From Diplosphaera chodatii (Eukaryota > Chlorophyta > Trebouxiophyceae > Prasiolales > Stichococcaceae): a stretch of 64,000 nt of DNA. Location: the NCBI GenBank assembly GCA_032358165.1, contig JAALGY010000034.1, positions 496,001 to 560,000 of the forward strand. The letters run 5' to 3'. The first letter of the stretch is position 1. Each line of letters starts with the position of its first letter. This document shows positions 12,101 through 23,797 of the stretch, piece after piece. Both the position numbers and the translations under genes were made by a program. The notes under the pieces are model-generated. The model did no database searches. It was not told the origin of the DNA and saw only the letters and a list, made by a program, of their open reading frames with translations.

Positions 12101-13158
12101 AGGCACACGCCTGCATGTGGTGTCCTACATACGGCTGTCTGCAGCATGGCCTTTGAGCTTCCACTCACTGCATGCACCCTGCGTGAACATGAGGCGCAGA
12201 ATGACGCAAATCTCAAAGTGGCGACACCTGCAGGAAGTTGATGTTGTAGGGCGCCAGCAGCTGCTGGAAGTAGGGCGCCACCTCCCACGCCTTGGCGGTG
12301 CCCGCCACAAAATCATACAGCAGCGGCTTGAACACAAAGCGCTCGCTCTGGTCTATGAGCGTGACCTGCAGCAGGGTGTCGATGAGACTTGACGGCAACA
12401 CAGGTGACCCCTGGCCCCATGACCGCTAATTGGTGAGACGCTTCGCTTCCCACTGATGCATGCCCTGGCGCGTTCAGCTGTCCGCCATCGATAGACACTG
12501 CATGCGCCCTGCCATCCATGTACTCCTCACCTGCGGCTTCGTGTTCTGCGGCCACAGCAGCTGGTCAAGCCGCACAGCAGTGTACAGGCCGCCAAAGCCG
12601 CCGCCGAGAATGCACACCCGCGGTGCTGGCCGACTACCCACACCTGCAGGTGATGATTGACCAGCTGAAGAAACACAACTGCATTGAGTGCTGCAGTGCA
12701 ATCTCGGTTGACGGTTTGTGAGGAGGCAGCAGCGACACCAATGCGCATCTGACCATTCGCAGCTGACGCCTCGCCAGCATTCGTGGCGTATGCGCCTACG
12801 CTGGATCCAAGGCCCGCTCCACCGACACCCCTGCGGCCTTGACGTCCTGTGCAGCTGACAGCGATGCTTACCTCTGCATATCAGCAGTGGTGGCATGACG
12901 GCAGCTAGCCAGAGTGACGGTGCCAATGCACGACCCCGCCATACCTGTGGCATTGCCCACTAGTCGGCCGCGCCTTGACGGCTGACGGCTGGAGGGAAGC
13001 TGGCTGTAGCGCCTGCCGGCCTGGCTGTCAGTCAATCCATTGCCTGGTGCCTGGCACCCGCATGTTGACATTGCGCAACGCGGCATGCAGGAGTTGGTTT
13101 GCGTGCGCAGCGGCTGTATGCTCCGGCCGCACAGCATCGTGTACTTGGATGCCCACAT
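9167..13158 (-). CDS. NDC1: NDC1-type type II NAD(P)H dehydrogenase, plastid-targeted
   Basis: Predicted about 616 aa in 15 exons: 13158-12945, 12873-12754, 12643-12531, 12365-12228, 12049-11849, 11630-11507, 11296-11172, 11028-10930, 10785-10666, 10531-10478, 10438-10319, 10179-10103, 9932-9754, 9548-9424 and a last exon ending near 9167. Family members transfer electrons from NAD(P)H to prenylquinones through FAD. Plant NDC1 works at plastoglobules in plastoquinone reduction and phylloquinone synthesis. The N-terminus is basic and Ser/Arg-rich, like a transit peptide. The FAD fold follows (VCILGGGFGGLYTA), then LIDQSERFVFKPLL, the NAD fold (VVVVGGGYAGIELASV), VFALGDVS and AINNRPLLPF. The NDC1-specific C-terminus (LAGALRRAAYWYRQPTSEQR) is present. 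Two neighbouring introns (10318-10180, 10102-9933) have GCAAGC donors. The last exon could instead use a second acceptor and stop at 9094. Divergent with GPKOW. Confidence 0.85.
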
Positions 13159-13936
13159 TTTGCAGCTATAGCTGGGTGTGACGCTTCTGCACGCTCATCT
13201 GCTCAACTATCACACAGAGCACAGCAGCTACTGCAACGCACTGTGTGACAAGCTGCCACGGCAGGATGGACGGAAGATTGTCCTGGTTGGTAACGAAAGT
13301 CTTTATATTCACCAACATGCAGTTGTGACCACCGCGATTGTTGAGAGGCTGACGATTGGGGACGTGGCGCCTGCCATGCAGGCACGTGCAGACGCATGGC
13401 TGATGGGCAGTGCCATGCGCTGCAAAGTTGACAACATTTGCAGGTTGCACATTTATCTGTTTAGGGTCTGTCAGCAGGCGCCTTACTTGTCGTGGTACGT
13501 CGTAGGGCAAGCCTGCAGCACACCACAGCTTGCGATCATCTCACAACTGCTTTGCTCAGCACCGCCTTCACGTCAGCGTTGTGTGCGTAACTACAGTGTG
13601 CTGAGGTGCCGCTGCACCTATATACTTGCTTGACGGCTGCAGCAGCGTTGTGGCAGCAGCAGCTGCCGCTTGCAGCAAACCCAGGCGTGCTCTGGCGGTA
13701 ATTCAAGCGCAGATCGACAAGGAGCTAGGCACACCAGCGGCACCTTGCCTGCAGTGGTCGAGCTCCTCCAGCAGTGCAAGCGTTGCGCAGCATCTGGTTC
13801 TGGCGGCGGCGGCCTGCCCTTCATCAGGACGCCGCTTCTCTGCCACCTGGCCTGCACCCTTGTGTGCTAGCTAAGCAGCAGGCGTCAGCTCGCCTGCCGG
13901 CTGTGAGGCACAGCAAGTGCAGTAGGCGGGAGCAGA
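13159..13936. promoter_or_regulatory. Shared upstream region of NDC1 and GPKOW
   Basis: About 780 bases separate divergent start codons. Promoters and 5' UTRs of both genes should lie here. I find no supported ORF or RNA gene in it. Confidence 0.4.
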
Positions 13937-16900
13937 ATGGCAGAGGAGGGTGGCAGCAACGGCAAGCCGCCCCCAGAAAAGGGTCTCAGCTTTGGCGGCA
14001 TCAAGGTTCGTGCTTCGCCTGGATGCCTTCATGACATCACTTCAGATGCAGCCGTGAGGTGTACGCGAGCCGGCTGCTCTGCTTTGCTAGCAACAGGCAC
14101 CTGTGCATGGCAGATGCTAGCATGCAGAGAAGCGCACCCGCAGCCTATGCCTTAGCTTGGCTTCACTGCTTCCTCACGGTTGTCCAGGGGCGAGCTAAGC
14201 CGAAGCTCAACGTCTCGGAGGCAGAGCAAGCCAGGCGGCGGGAGGCCATCACTGGCTTTGGCTCTGGCGGCGGGATCACAGCTAATGGGCAGCCAGCTGT
14301 TGCAGGGCCGCGCGTGATTCAAAAGCAGCAGGACAGCTTCGTGGTGGGCATAGGCCGCACGCGAGACGCTAGCAGTGCGGCGGGCGATGCGGCCACAGGG
14401 GGAAATGGCGCCGCAGCAGCAGCTGGCACTGCAGAAGCTGGCCCCAGCAGACAGGGCGGCGGCGCAAGGGCAGCTGACGGCAGGCAGCCGGGCGGACGGC
14501 AGCGGATACCCAGCTTCATTCCCGATCGCGACGATGGCACCGTCGGCAATGTCGAAGACCGTTTTGCGGTGAACTCCTCGCACAAGCTGGCGCACAGCGA
14601 CATGCCCAGGACTTCGCCATGCAGCTCATGCGATCGCCAGGCAGCAACAACACGTGACTCACGCCCTTGACAAGTCTTCAGCGCTGTCTGCAGGCCGCAG
14701 AGGAACAGGCGATCGACACCTCCGTGTCATATGGCCTGACTGTCCAGCCGCGGCGGCAGCAGGAAGATGACGGCGCAGCCCCAGCGGACACAAATGGCGC
14801 AGCAGGACCGCCGCATCAGAATGGCCATGCTGCTGCTGCTGACAATGTCACCAGCCGAGACTGGGAGTCACGGGTCTTCAAGGTCTGCTCGCACGGTGTT
14901 CCTCAACGGCACTGAAGCACGGCTTTGTTGGTTGTTGGATTCCGAGTCTTCCTTGCAGAGCGTCAGGAGCGTCAGGTTGCACATGCACAGACAACACATC
15001 AACACGTACCATGAACAGGGTCGTGCCAATGCAGGAAGATGTGGCGAGGTTGCCGGACGAAGCGGACGAGGCGGCATATGAGGCAATGCCCATCGAGGAG
15101 TTTGGCGCCGCGATGCTGCGGGGCATGGGCTGGAGTGAAGGCCAGGTACCGCAAAAGTCTATCCAGGCCTCCTCTTTTTTTTGTCCATCAACGACCTGTC
15201 ACAGGCCGCCCGCTTGTCAGTTGTGGCCCTGGTCCAGCTGTCTGGCGGTACAGCAAGCTTGACACGGTTGGGCATTCGGCCGATTGCAGACATGTGGTTC
15301 GTATGGCAGCGTCAAGGCAACTGGGCATCAGCGCAGCTATTGATGGGTAAGCGTGCTGTACCCCCACTAATGCAGGGGGTGGGGCGGCGCAAGGTGGGGC
15401 CCTCTCAGCCCTTCCAATATGTGCAGCGCCCCCACCGCTTGGGCCTGGGCGCGGAGCCCGCCAAACCAGAGGTGCTACTGCTGCTGACGCACCAACGAAG
15501 CAAAACTCCTGAGCCCGTTGCACAGCAGCTGCTTCTGCAGACAGCTCGCATGTGTGTGTGCACGCACATGGTGACCTGGTGCCAGCTGCAGCCAGTCACG
15601 AGGTCCACTTGCTGGCCCACAGTGCCCAGCAGTGCCTCAGTACATTGCTGAGCATCTGGCGCAGTCCTGCAGGAGAGCAAAAAGCGGCATATCAAGCCAG
15701 GCGAGAGCCGAGAGGCGAAGCAGCACAAGGTGTTCATCGACGATGAAGGTCGCCAGCGGCACGTCATGTCTCTTGACGACAAGCTGGTGCGTGGCTTCTT
15801 GCATGTCTTCGTGACCACCCTGCGATACTCTGCCATGTCATGACATGCCAGCCACCATGCAGGCAGCACCTGAGGCGGGCATGGCGGTACATGCGCAGAT
15901 GCAGTGAGCAGTGTCTGTGACAGGCTGTCCGTGAGTGGCAGTCTGAGCTGGCTGTGAACTGCAGGTGGACCGGCAGCTGCTGGGGGTGCACCCCGGCAAG
16001 ACGATGCACATCCTGAAGGGCCGCCACGAGGGCCTGACATGCGAGGTGAGGAGGATCAGCTGGACCGTGTATCTTGGCGTAGAATTCGCACAAGTCCATT
16101 TGAAGTCCAGAAGCTTCAGGTGTCAGCGTTGGTGCAGAGGTACTTTTTCCACACATATACTGTGCCTTCTTCTTGTCAGGACTTCTCGCTTGCATTGCAG
16201 GTGGTGACGCTTGAGCCCAAGGTGCCTGACCGCTCTGATCGCGCCGTGGTGCGGCTGGCGCCCTCCGGCGAGAGCGTCAGCGTGCGCTGCTCGGAGCTGG
16301 GCGAAAAGTACGAGGCCGTCGCCCGGCAAAAGTGGGCGTGTAAATTGCACCTTTGTTGGTGATTGAGTAAATCTTTGTAACTTGCGACCAATGCGTTCTT
16401 CTACCCTGAACTCCAGTCCACCAACGCAACTCGTTGTGGTCAAGGCGCAAGCACAGGTCAGATGTGTAACTGTGTGCTCACGAGTCACAGCACACCAGGT
16501 TGTTGTAGATGTGACATCCTCAGCTTCCTGCACTGCCAGGGACAAGGATGCCGAGAAGCAGGCGCGGAAGCAGGAGAAGCAGCGCAAGCGGGAGCGCGAG
16601 GCGGCGCGGGATGCCGATGGCGGCGCCGCTGCCGAGCCGAAGCGCAGCCGACCCGAGAACGGGGCTCCCGAGCGCGGCGCTGAGCTGAAGGTGGAATGAG
16701 ATGCTTTCGGAGGCGCACCTGTGCAGGCCCTTGCTGTGCCCCAATCAACATTTTGCAGATAGCTCCTCATCTGTTACCTGCTGCATTGGCGCCCACTGCA
16801 GTGTTTCTGGCAGTACTTCAACATGCAAACCATGGGTCATGCCAGGCGATTGATTGTCTCCAGGCTCAGGGGCATATCCCCTCCGCGACGGTCAGGGACA

Positions 16901-17649
16901 CTGACGCCATTGCGCCGTCAGGTGGCTCAGGCGGCCGCGGCTGGCTGCTGCCGCACATGCGCGTCAGGATCATCGACAAGCAGCTGTCGCAGGTGCTGCA
17001 CCTCTGCTCTGCTGGGCCTCTGCCTCGTGAAATTGAGATTGAAATTGATATTTCTCAGAGTGGCGCTCATGACGGGCTACATCACGATGTGTGCATCTGT
17101 CACTCGCAGGGTCGCCTGTACTTGAAGAAGGCCACCGTCGTGGATGTGCCGGAGCCGACGCAGTGCGAGGTCGTTGTGGACGATGCTGGCACGCATGTCA
17201 GCGTGAGGCAGCAGCAGCTAGAGACATACATCCCTAAAGCACCAGGCACAAGGGTGAGCACGGTTTGCTGCCTGGGGACAACATCACCTGCAGGTTCCAA
17301 TACAGGCAACGTGCTTTGCCCTGCTCAATATTGCGTGAAACGCTTGCGTGATGGCAACCAGCTGTTGTGCAGTCGCCAGAGCACATGCAGAGCTGGGGCA
17401 GCACGTGAAGGCAGACGAGAATCTGACAGACTTTTCCTGGCAACGGATGCAACGCGAGTCACAGGTGCTGGCTCTGTGCTGCAGGTCATCTTTGTCAGCG
17501 GCGAGCACCGGGGGCGGTGTGGCAAGCTGCTCGACAAGAACACCAAGGTGCAGGCGGCGGCTGTCGAGCTGCTGGTGGACGACCAGACGCTGGTGGTCAA
17601 GGTTGCATGCGACGACATCTCCCAGTACGTGGGCGAGGACGAGGACTGA
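13937..17649 (+). CDS. MOS2: G-patch and KOW domain splicing factor (GPKOW/MOS2)
   Basis: Predicted 586 aa in 12 exons: 13937-14005, 14188-14568, 14694-14882, 15035-15145, 15376-15471, 15673-15786, 15965-16045, 16201-16331, 16540-16690, 16864-16992, 17110-17253, 17485-17649. Lengths sum to whole codons. GPKOW is a spliceosome-associated nuclear protein that contacts the DHX16/PRP2 helicase. Plant MOS2 is needed for immunity and miRNA maturation. The N-terminus has LSFGGIK and RAKPKLNVSEAEQARR. The G-patch runs FGAAMLRGMGWSEGQ|GVGRR to RPHRLGLGA (about residues 235-275). KOW1 is GKTMHILKGRHEGLTCEV. A Lys/Arg-rich linker follows, then HMRVRIIDK..GRLYLKKATVVDV and KOW2 (VIFVSGEHRGRCGKLL). It ends in acidic YVGEDED. 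Intron 16045/16201 splits KOW1. The assignment is secure. Confidence 0.93.
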
Positions 17650-17854
17650 GCCTTAACACTTGTGGATGTTGCGGAATCTGCTGCTTGCACCTCACATCCA
17701 AGACATCACAGGCACAGCGTGCAGACATGTGGTTTCAGTCGAAGATTTGCGTATCAGGCAATGCAGCATTCATGTACAATTGCTGAATGTATATGCAAAC
17801 AGGTGCCTTGTAGCAACCGAAGGCTCGTTGAAGGATGGCAGCAACTGCCAAACA

Positions 17855-19600
17855 TCACTTCGTTTTCCAAACTATGCCGTCCAGCTCCCAGTCTTCCGGG
17901 TCCCCATCTGCAACAAGCACCTGCAGCGAATGTCTTGGCAGTCGGACAACAAGTTCTGGTCCGTTGTAGCGTGGCAATCAGCTGTCAGAGCAATGACCCC
18001 CATGGCACCTTCAGGTCCGTCAAAGTGGCAGCCTTCCAGTTGTCCGAGTCCGCAAAGAGCGAACGCCCGCCGCCCGGCAGCTTGGCGTAGTAGCTGCCTA
18101 GCCGCGACTGCACCGACAAGGTAGGCCACAGGTACCAGCTGTACGCTGCAGAGGGCCTTTTGCGCAACAGCCGCAGCATGCCTGCTCAGGTATTGTCCCT
18201 GCTGCAATTGTGTCCAGGCATGGCCAGCGCTTGTGAGCATCTCAGCACCTGTGCAGTGCGCTCCTTGCCGCCGGACCCCTGGAGCAGGATCTTTAGGCCA
18301 TCAGGCCCAAATTGCGGCCCCATGTCCTGCTTGTCCAGCACTGCCATGCTGGCGCCACCGACCTGCGAGCGCAACAAGCGAGCGGTTCCTGGGTCTGGCA
18401 CCCTGGCTGGCATAGGCATAGGCAATATGTTAACGCTGGCGTGGGCGGCTGCGTGTGCAACCAATAGCTGTCACCACATGCATTGCGCGGTCAGCCGTGG
18501 TCCAGGCGCCGCAAGACCGTGCTTGCCTTTTCGAGCTTGATGGGGTCCTTGCTGGTGTCGCCGTCCGGCCAGGTGAACAGGAAAGCCGCAATAGAGTCCC
18601 GATCATCCCCTAGCCCGATCCAGCCGGCGGGATTGTAGCCGCCGCAAACAGCGCCGCCCTCTGTGGTTGCCACTAAAACCTGCAAGACTCAGCAGCAGAA
18701 GCAGCAGGATCAAAACATGTTTTGTTTGCAAAAGCACTCTCTACGAGGGTCTGTGTGCATGGTGACGCCCTTTCAAGCATGGGCAACACCTTCCTCACCC
18801 CTGCACCCAGCGTGTTAACACGACTGTGAAATGCGCCAGCAGTCCAGCCATGTTTGTTGGCCGAGTATGCGACCCTGCATGTCCATGAACATCAATCATA
18901 ATCACATGCAAGTCCAGACATTTTGAATGCTCTCTATTGTGCAGATGTGCACTGCGAATGCGGACCTCTGCCCTCTGAATGCTGCCTATGCAGGGTTGTG
19001 AGGTCCTGCACCTGCCACTCTCCAAGTCCGCCAGCATGTGACCGCAGCTATCCAGCATGTCGTGGAACGGCCATGCATCATTTCAAGGCCCACCTAAGAG
19101 GTGCCCTTTCCAAGCGGGTGCCGGCCATCAGTGGGCGCACGAGCGCGGCACCGGCGTCGTCACCGTCCACTGGTTCTGCAAAGCGGTCAGTGGTGGCTGG
19201 AAACATCTCGGGTGCCTCCTCCGCATCCTGCGGTCAACTGCTGACGGTTCGTGGCAGAACCAGATCATGCTGTGTGAAGTGCTCAGCCGATATTGTGTCA
19301 TTCACATAGATGACGACGTTATATCAGGCTTTTGCTTCGGAGTTTTGTGCCTTTCATGCATGTCACCAGCCGCTTCATGCCGAACGGGCTGCGGTCGTCC
19401 AGCGCCTTCTGCCCGAATATCTTGCCGTACCACCGGGTGACCAGGTCCGGCTGCTCCTCGTCCACTGCTCGGGGTTTCAACCGGCTGCAGCGCTTGCGGT
19501 GTGCGTGCGGCCGCACTGCTGTGAATGGGCGTGCATGCCGCAGCGCCTGGCCATGCAAGCAAGCATGTTGCAATGCAGGTGCGGGTGCGGTGTGAGCCAT
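17855..19600 (-). CDS. TLDc-domain protein
   Basis: Predicted 291 aa in 7 exons: 19600-19367, 19227-19094, 18874-18799, 18679-18527, 18362-18249, 18107-18009, 17920-17855. Lengths sum to whole codons. The N-terminal 50 residues are Ala/His/Arg-rich with few acids, possibly an organelle-targeting leader. Then LVTRWYGKIFGQKALDDRSP and the TLDc-like fold: VAYSANKHGWTAGAFHSRV, GGYNPAGWIGLGDDRDSIAA, FLFTWPDGDTSKDP, VGGASMAVLD, GPQFGPDGLKILL, SRLGSYYAKLPGGGRSLF and a last exon reading WELDGIVWKTK. TLDc proteins are linked to oxidative-stress resistance and V-ATPase regulation; the exact role here is unknown. The intron 18526-18363 has a GCAAGC donor that keeps the frame into VGGASM. Convergent with GPKOW, divergent from CDC20. 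Confidence 0.75.
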
Positions 19601-20045
19601 CTAATATGATATCGTTGTAGCTAGATGACGATCAGACAAAAGCTTGAAGGTTTGTGGTGCAGGATGCTGTCATGATGCAATGAGTGCGCATCCCAACGAT
19701 GGTGATCTAAGCGTCGCACAAATGTCGGTGCTGCAAACAAGAGGATTCAAACAGCAGCTGGAAGAGTGGATATCTATTTGCAGCACTGCAAGTCGCGTTT
19801 CTTGACGGAAACCGCATGCAGTGCGCGGGCACGATCCAACATCCAAGGCAGCATGCGTCAACCTGAGAGTCCCGTTTCCTCAGGTTCAAAATGCCCCAAC
19901 GGCTCCCCCAGCTGTCACAACAGCTTTGACGCCGCTCCCCGCACCGCAGCGCGCAGCTCCCCAGCCGCAGCCGCTGCCGAAGTGCTTGGAGCCCTCACGG
20001 CCTGTTGAAGAGAAGCATACTGTCGTTGCTCACTTACACACCGAA
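19601..20045. promoter_or_regulatory. Shared upstream region of TLDc gene and CDC20
   Basis: About 445 bases between divergent start codons. An open frame runs from about 19830 into CDC20 exon 1, so CDC20 translation could start further upstream than 20046, but no better ATG is visible in that frame. No other gene seen. Confidence 0.4.
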
Positions 20046-23000
20046 ATGCAGACACCATCCAGAACGGCCCTACGGCCGACGAGCGGTCAGACGCCGCTGC
20101 GGGGCAAGTTCGCCTGCCAGGAGCCGCCTGCCAAGCATGCGGTAAGGCTCAGCTGCATTGCATTCGTGCCATTTGCTCACATATGCCTGCCGGCGACAGA
20201 GTTCATTGACTTGTCAGCAGCTGATCCTGACTTCGCCGCCGGATGATAGCTGGGTCTTTTGTGTGCAGGGCATGGACCGCTTCATTCCGGCACGGAGCGG
20301 ACTGGATCTGAACTATGCGTCCTTCGCTCTGGGCGCCAAGGAGAACGCCGCCGGCCCTGAGTCAGACAACATGCTGTCTCCCACAAAGGTCAGCCACCCG
20401 CGATACCCGCGCATGTTTGCTCGCCATGAACGCTGCTTGAGTACGTTCAATACTGTCACTGCGGCTCCATCATGCATGCCCGCTCACTTCTGAGCTCACA
20501 TGTTTCGTCCACCGCCCCGTCAGCCGATCCCGACCCGAAGCCATTGTACCTGAGTGTCATGTTGCAACATCATCTGCAGGCGGAGTACAAGAAGGCGCTC
20601 GATAGTGCCTTCATCCGGGCCACTGGCCCGGCACGCATCCTGAACTACAAGCAGAAGGTGTGTTCTCCTTGCTGCACTGTGTGACGCCTCCCCTCATATT
20701 CTCCTCTACGAACCCTGTGCTCGACCCCTCAGAATGCGCAGTCCACGATCATTGGAGCGCATGCGATCACCACGTGTGCCGCACTATGGCCCTGGGAATG
20801 GGTATCCTGGTATGGAAGCGCAGTCCATGCTGACGGTGTGCACTTCCTCCTGCACGTAGGCCCCCGAGCAGCCTGCGGGCTACGAGAACGCGTGGGCGGC
20901 CCTGGACTCACGCAACGCAGCGCCGAAGCCCTCCCGACGCATAGCCCGCAACCTGCCGCAGGTGTGCACGGTGTTTGTTCGTTTTTTGGCATCTTGCACT
21001 CTCATACCTGACATTGCTCAGCAACCGGATGGTCCTGTCGCGCGGACTGGCTGTTGCTCGTAACAACGTTTTCCTGAAGCTGTACAGTGGCATGCTACAC
21101 ACAGGACGTTGTGTCCCAGTTGCTGCTCTGTTCGACCAACTGACATCCGCCTGACACAGCTCTGCCTAACTCTGCAGGCCCCAGAGAAGGTGCTGGATGC
21201 CCCCGACCTCACAGACGACTACTACCTCAATCTGCTCGACTGGTCGTCCCAGAACGTGGTGAGCATTCAAGCATCCCCATGGTCGATCGTGCTCGCAATG
21301 CCACACATTTGCATGCATACAAGATTCGCTGCCCGGCTTTGGGTGCTGTCCACTCGTGTGCCTGCTGATGTACGCAGGTGGCGGTGGCGCTGGGCGCGTC
21401 GGTGTACATGTGGTCCGCGTCCAGCGGCACCATCACGCAGCTGATGTCCACCGCCAGCGAGGACGACTACATCACCTCCCTCGCCTGGGCCGCCGACGGC
21501 AAGCACATCTCTGTCGGCACCTACAGCTCCCAGGTGTGTAACCCTGACAGCTTGGCCGTGCAGTCTTCTGGCCATGACTTTTGTTTTGATTCATTACAGG
21601 CAGGGTCAGAGACCGACCTTCATGAGGATGCTTCAGTAATACAGTCTTGCCATGCCAGCATCACTCCTCATGCGGTCAAGCATCCTAAAGTCACACCAGT
21701 GCCTGCGAACTGCTCTTCAGCTCGGTGTGTGCTCTGCCCCAGCACGGCTGATGACAGCTCCACTGCGAAGCTTCACTCCTGGCCCGCTGCTGCATTGACG
21801 CAGGTCCAGATCTGGGATGCGGACCGGGTGAAGCAGGTGCGGCAGCTGCGGGGCCACTCGGCGCGCGTCTCGGCGCTCGCCTGGAACCGCTCCACGCTGT
21901 CGTCCGGCGGCCGCGACACGACCATCCTGAACCATGACGTCAGGTGCGAGACTGTAGGATTTCAGGCTACTTTGTGTCACTGCTGTCAGCATGCTGGCGA
22001 AGGTCTGCAATCTCTTGTTTGTCATCCATCATGCACTGCCTGTCTGTCGTGAACACCGTCTGCAGAAGGCCGGACGGACCATCTGTGTGCTGCCACAGGC
22101 CGCGCTTGACTTGGACGTTCTCGGATCTGCTGCGCAGGATCAAGGAGCATGTGCAGGGGCGGCTGACGGCGCACACGCAGGAGGTGTGCGGCCTCAAGTG
22201 GTCGCCCTCGGGCACGCAGCTGGCCTCGGGCGGCAACGACAACATGCTGGCCATCTGGCAGGCCGGCGCGCAGACGCCGCTGCACAGCCTGACCGACCAC
22301 CGCGCCGCCGTCAAGGTGCGGGCGATCGTCCAGCACGTCACTGCGTGATGTGATGCCCCACAGATGCAAGACTGCCATCATGCAGCGGCGTGCTGCGCGA
22401 GCCTGCGGAAACAGCTGTCAGCTGTGTGTATGCTAGTATGCCTATGTTTTTTCATCGGATGTTAAGCTGTCATAACCAGTCAAAACCAGTTCTGCGACCG
22501 ACAGCTCCTGGTGATGCGCAGGCGCTGGCATGGTGCCCTTTCCAGTCCAACCTGCTGGCCAGCGGGGGCGGCAGCGCCGACCGCTGCATCAAGACCTGGA
22601 ACACGCTCACCGGCGCCATGCTGAACTCAGTCGACACCAAGTCCCAGGTGACCATCCCACCAGCTTCAGCCTGCAGTGCTGCAAGTGTACTGCGACCTTG
22701 CATAAAGGGATTAACTGTCGCCAGTTGCTCAGATACGACGACTGAATGTTTGTGCCCATGGTGCAGGTGTGCGCGCTGCAGTGGAACCGCCACGAGCGGG
22801 AGCTGCTGTCGAGCCACGGCTTCAGCCAGAACCAGCTGTGCCTGTGGCGCTACCCCTCCATGACCAAGGTGCGTTGCCTTGATGAGGTGCTGCGCGCATG
22901 TGCTGGCATTGAGCAGGGCTTTGGTGCAGCTGTGCCCGAGAACATGTGCAGCACGCCAGCCAAGTGCCAACTGAGTATTTAAACATCAACGACCCGCCGC

Positions 23001-23373
23001 TGGTTCCTGCAGATCGGGGAGTTCACGGGGCACACGGCACGCGTGCTGCACCTGGCGCAGTCGCCAGACGGCTCCACCGTCTGCAGCGCGGCGGCGGACG
23101 AGACGCTGCACTTCTGGCGCTGCTTCGGCGACCCGCCCGAGAAGGCCAAGGTGCGTGGTGGCATTGCATAGAAGGCAATCTCTACCGGTGTGCTTGCATT
23201 GCTCGGAGTGCTTTCTTTCATTTCGGTACTTGCCGTACAGATACTTGTGTGCAGCCTGCGATCCTTGAACTCATCCTCATGAGCCTGTAGAGTGCAACAT
23301 TGCATATTGCTGACTGCAGAAGAAGGCCTCTGAGCACAGCGAGGGGATGCTGCGCCGGGTCAACATCAGGTAA
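20046..23373 (+). CDS. CDC20: CDC20, WD40 activator of the anaphase-promoting complex
   Basis: Predicted 456 aa in 12 exons: 20046-20141, 20269-20388, 20580-20657, 20860-20961, 21178-21258, 21378-21533, 21804-21943, 22138-22315, 22522-22647, 22767-22868, 23013-23150, 23320-23373. Lengths sum to whole codons and match plant CDC20 (about 450-460 aa). CDC20 recruits substrates such as cyclin B and securin to APC/C at mitosis and is held by MAD2 at the spindle checkpoint. The C-box is DRFIPAR (about residue 35) and a KEN motif lies in [12 protein letters not shown]2-binding type segment is [34 protein letters not shown] precedes seven WD40 blades (for example [40 protein letters not shown]). The C-terminal tail is MLRRVNIR, ending in the IR motif that docks on APC3. 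No key residue is missing. Confidence 0.95.
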
Positions 23374-23797
23374 AGGGGAAGGTGAGTATGTTGTGTAATG
23401 TTGTTCATTTGTATTGTACAATGGCAGCGTGTGTGCATTTGTGTTTTGCCTCAGTCATTCATCTGTACCATCACATTGCGTGTGCAATGCACCCTGCATT
23501 GCGCATCGAGCGGGGGGCGCCCCAACCCGGTGTTTTTCAACACCACCCACGACACCTGATGCCTGAGACCTCTCTGTGAACTATGGCCAAACGTGCTCAC
23601 AGTAACGCTGTGTTTGCTGTGTCCTTGTCAGTCTCACACAGGGGCACAATGCATCCAGCATACCTGGAAGGCTCACAAGTGAGATCAAAATGGTTCAGTA
23701 AGAGGGTTCATTTTGCTCATCGATGTCAAGGGCATGCCACAGCTTATCTCACAACTCCTGCAGCTGTGAACCACAGTCGAGCATGCCGGATGCATCA
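23374..23797. other. Convergent 3' region between CDC20 and KLHDC4
   Basis: About 420 bases between two stop codons on opposite strands. It should hold both 3' UTRs. I see no additional gene. Confidence 0.5.

Noticed and set aside
16696..17649. 317-codon plus-strand open frame
   Set aside because: It runs through the last three GPKOW exons and their introns, which lack in-frame stops. The spliced KOW2 frame explains the conserved sequence.
18795..19058. Minus-strand frame reading FHDMLDSCGHML, at first taken for the start of the TLDc domain
   Set aside because: No acceptor precedes it, and exon 18874-18799 (VAYSANKHGWTAG) fits the TLDc start with correct phases.
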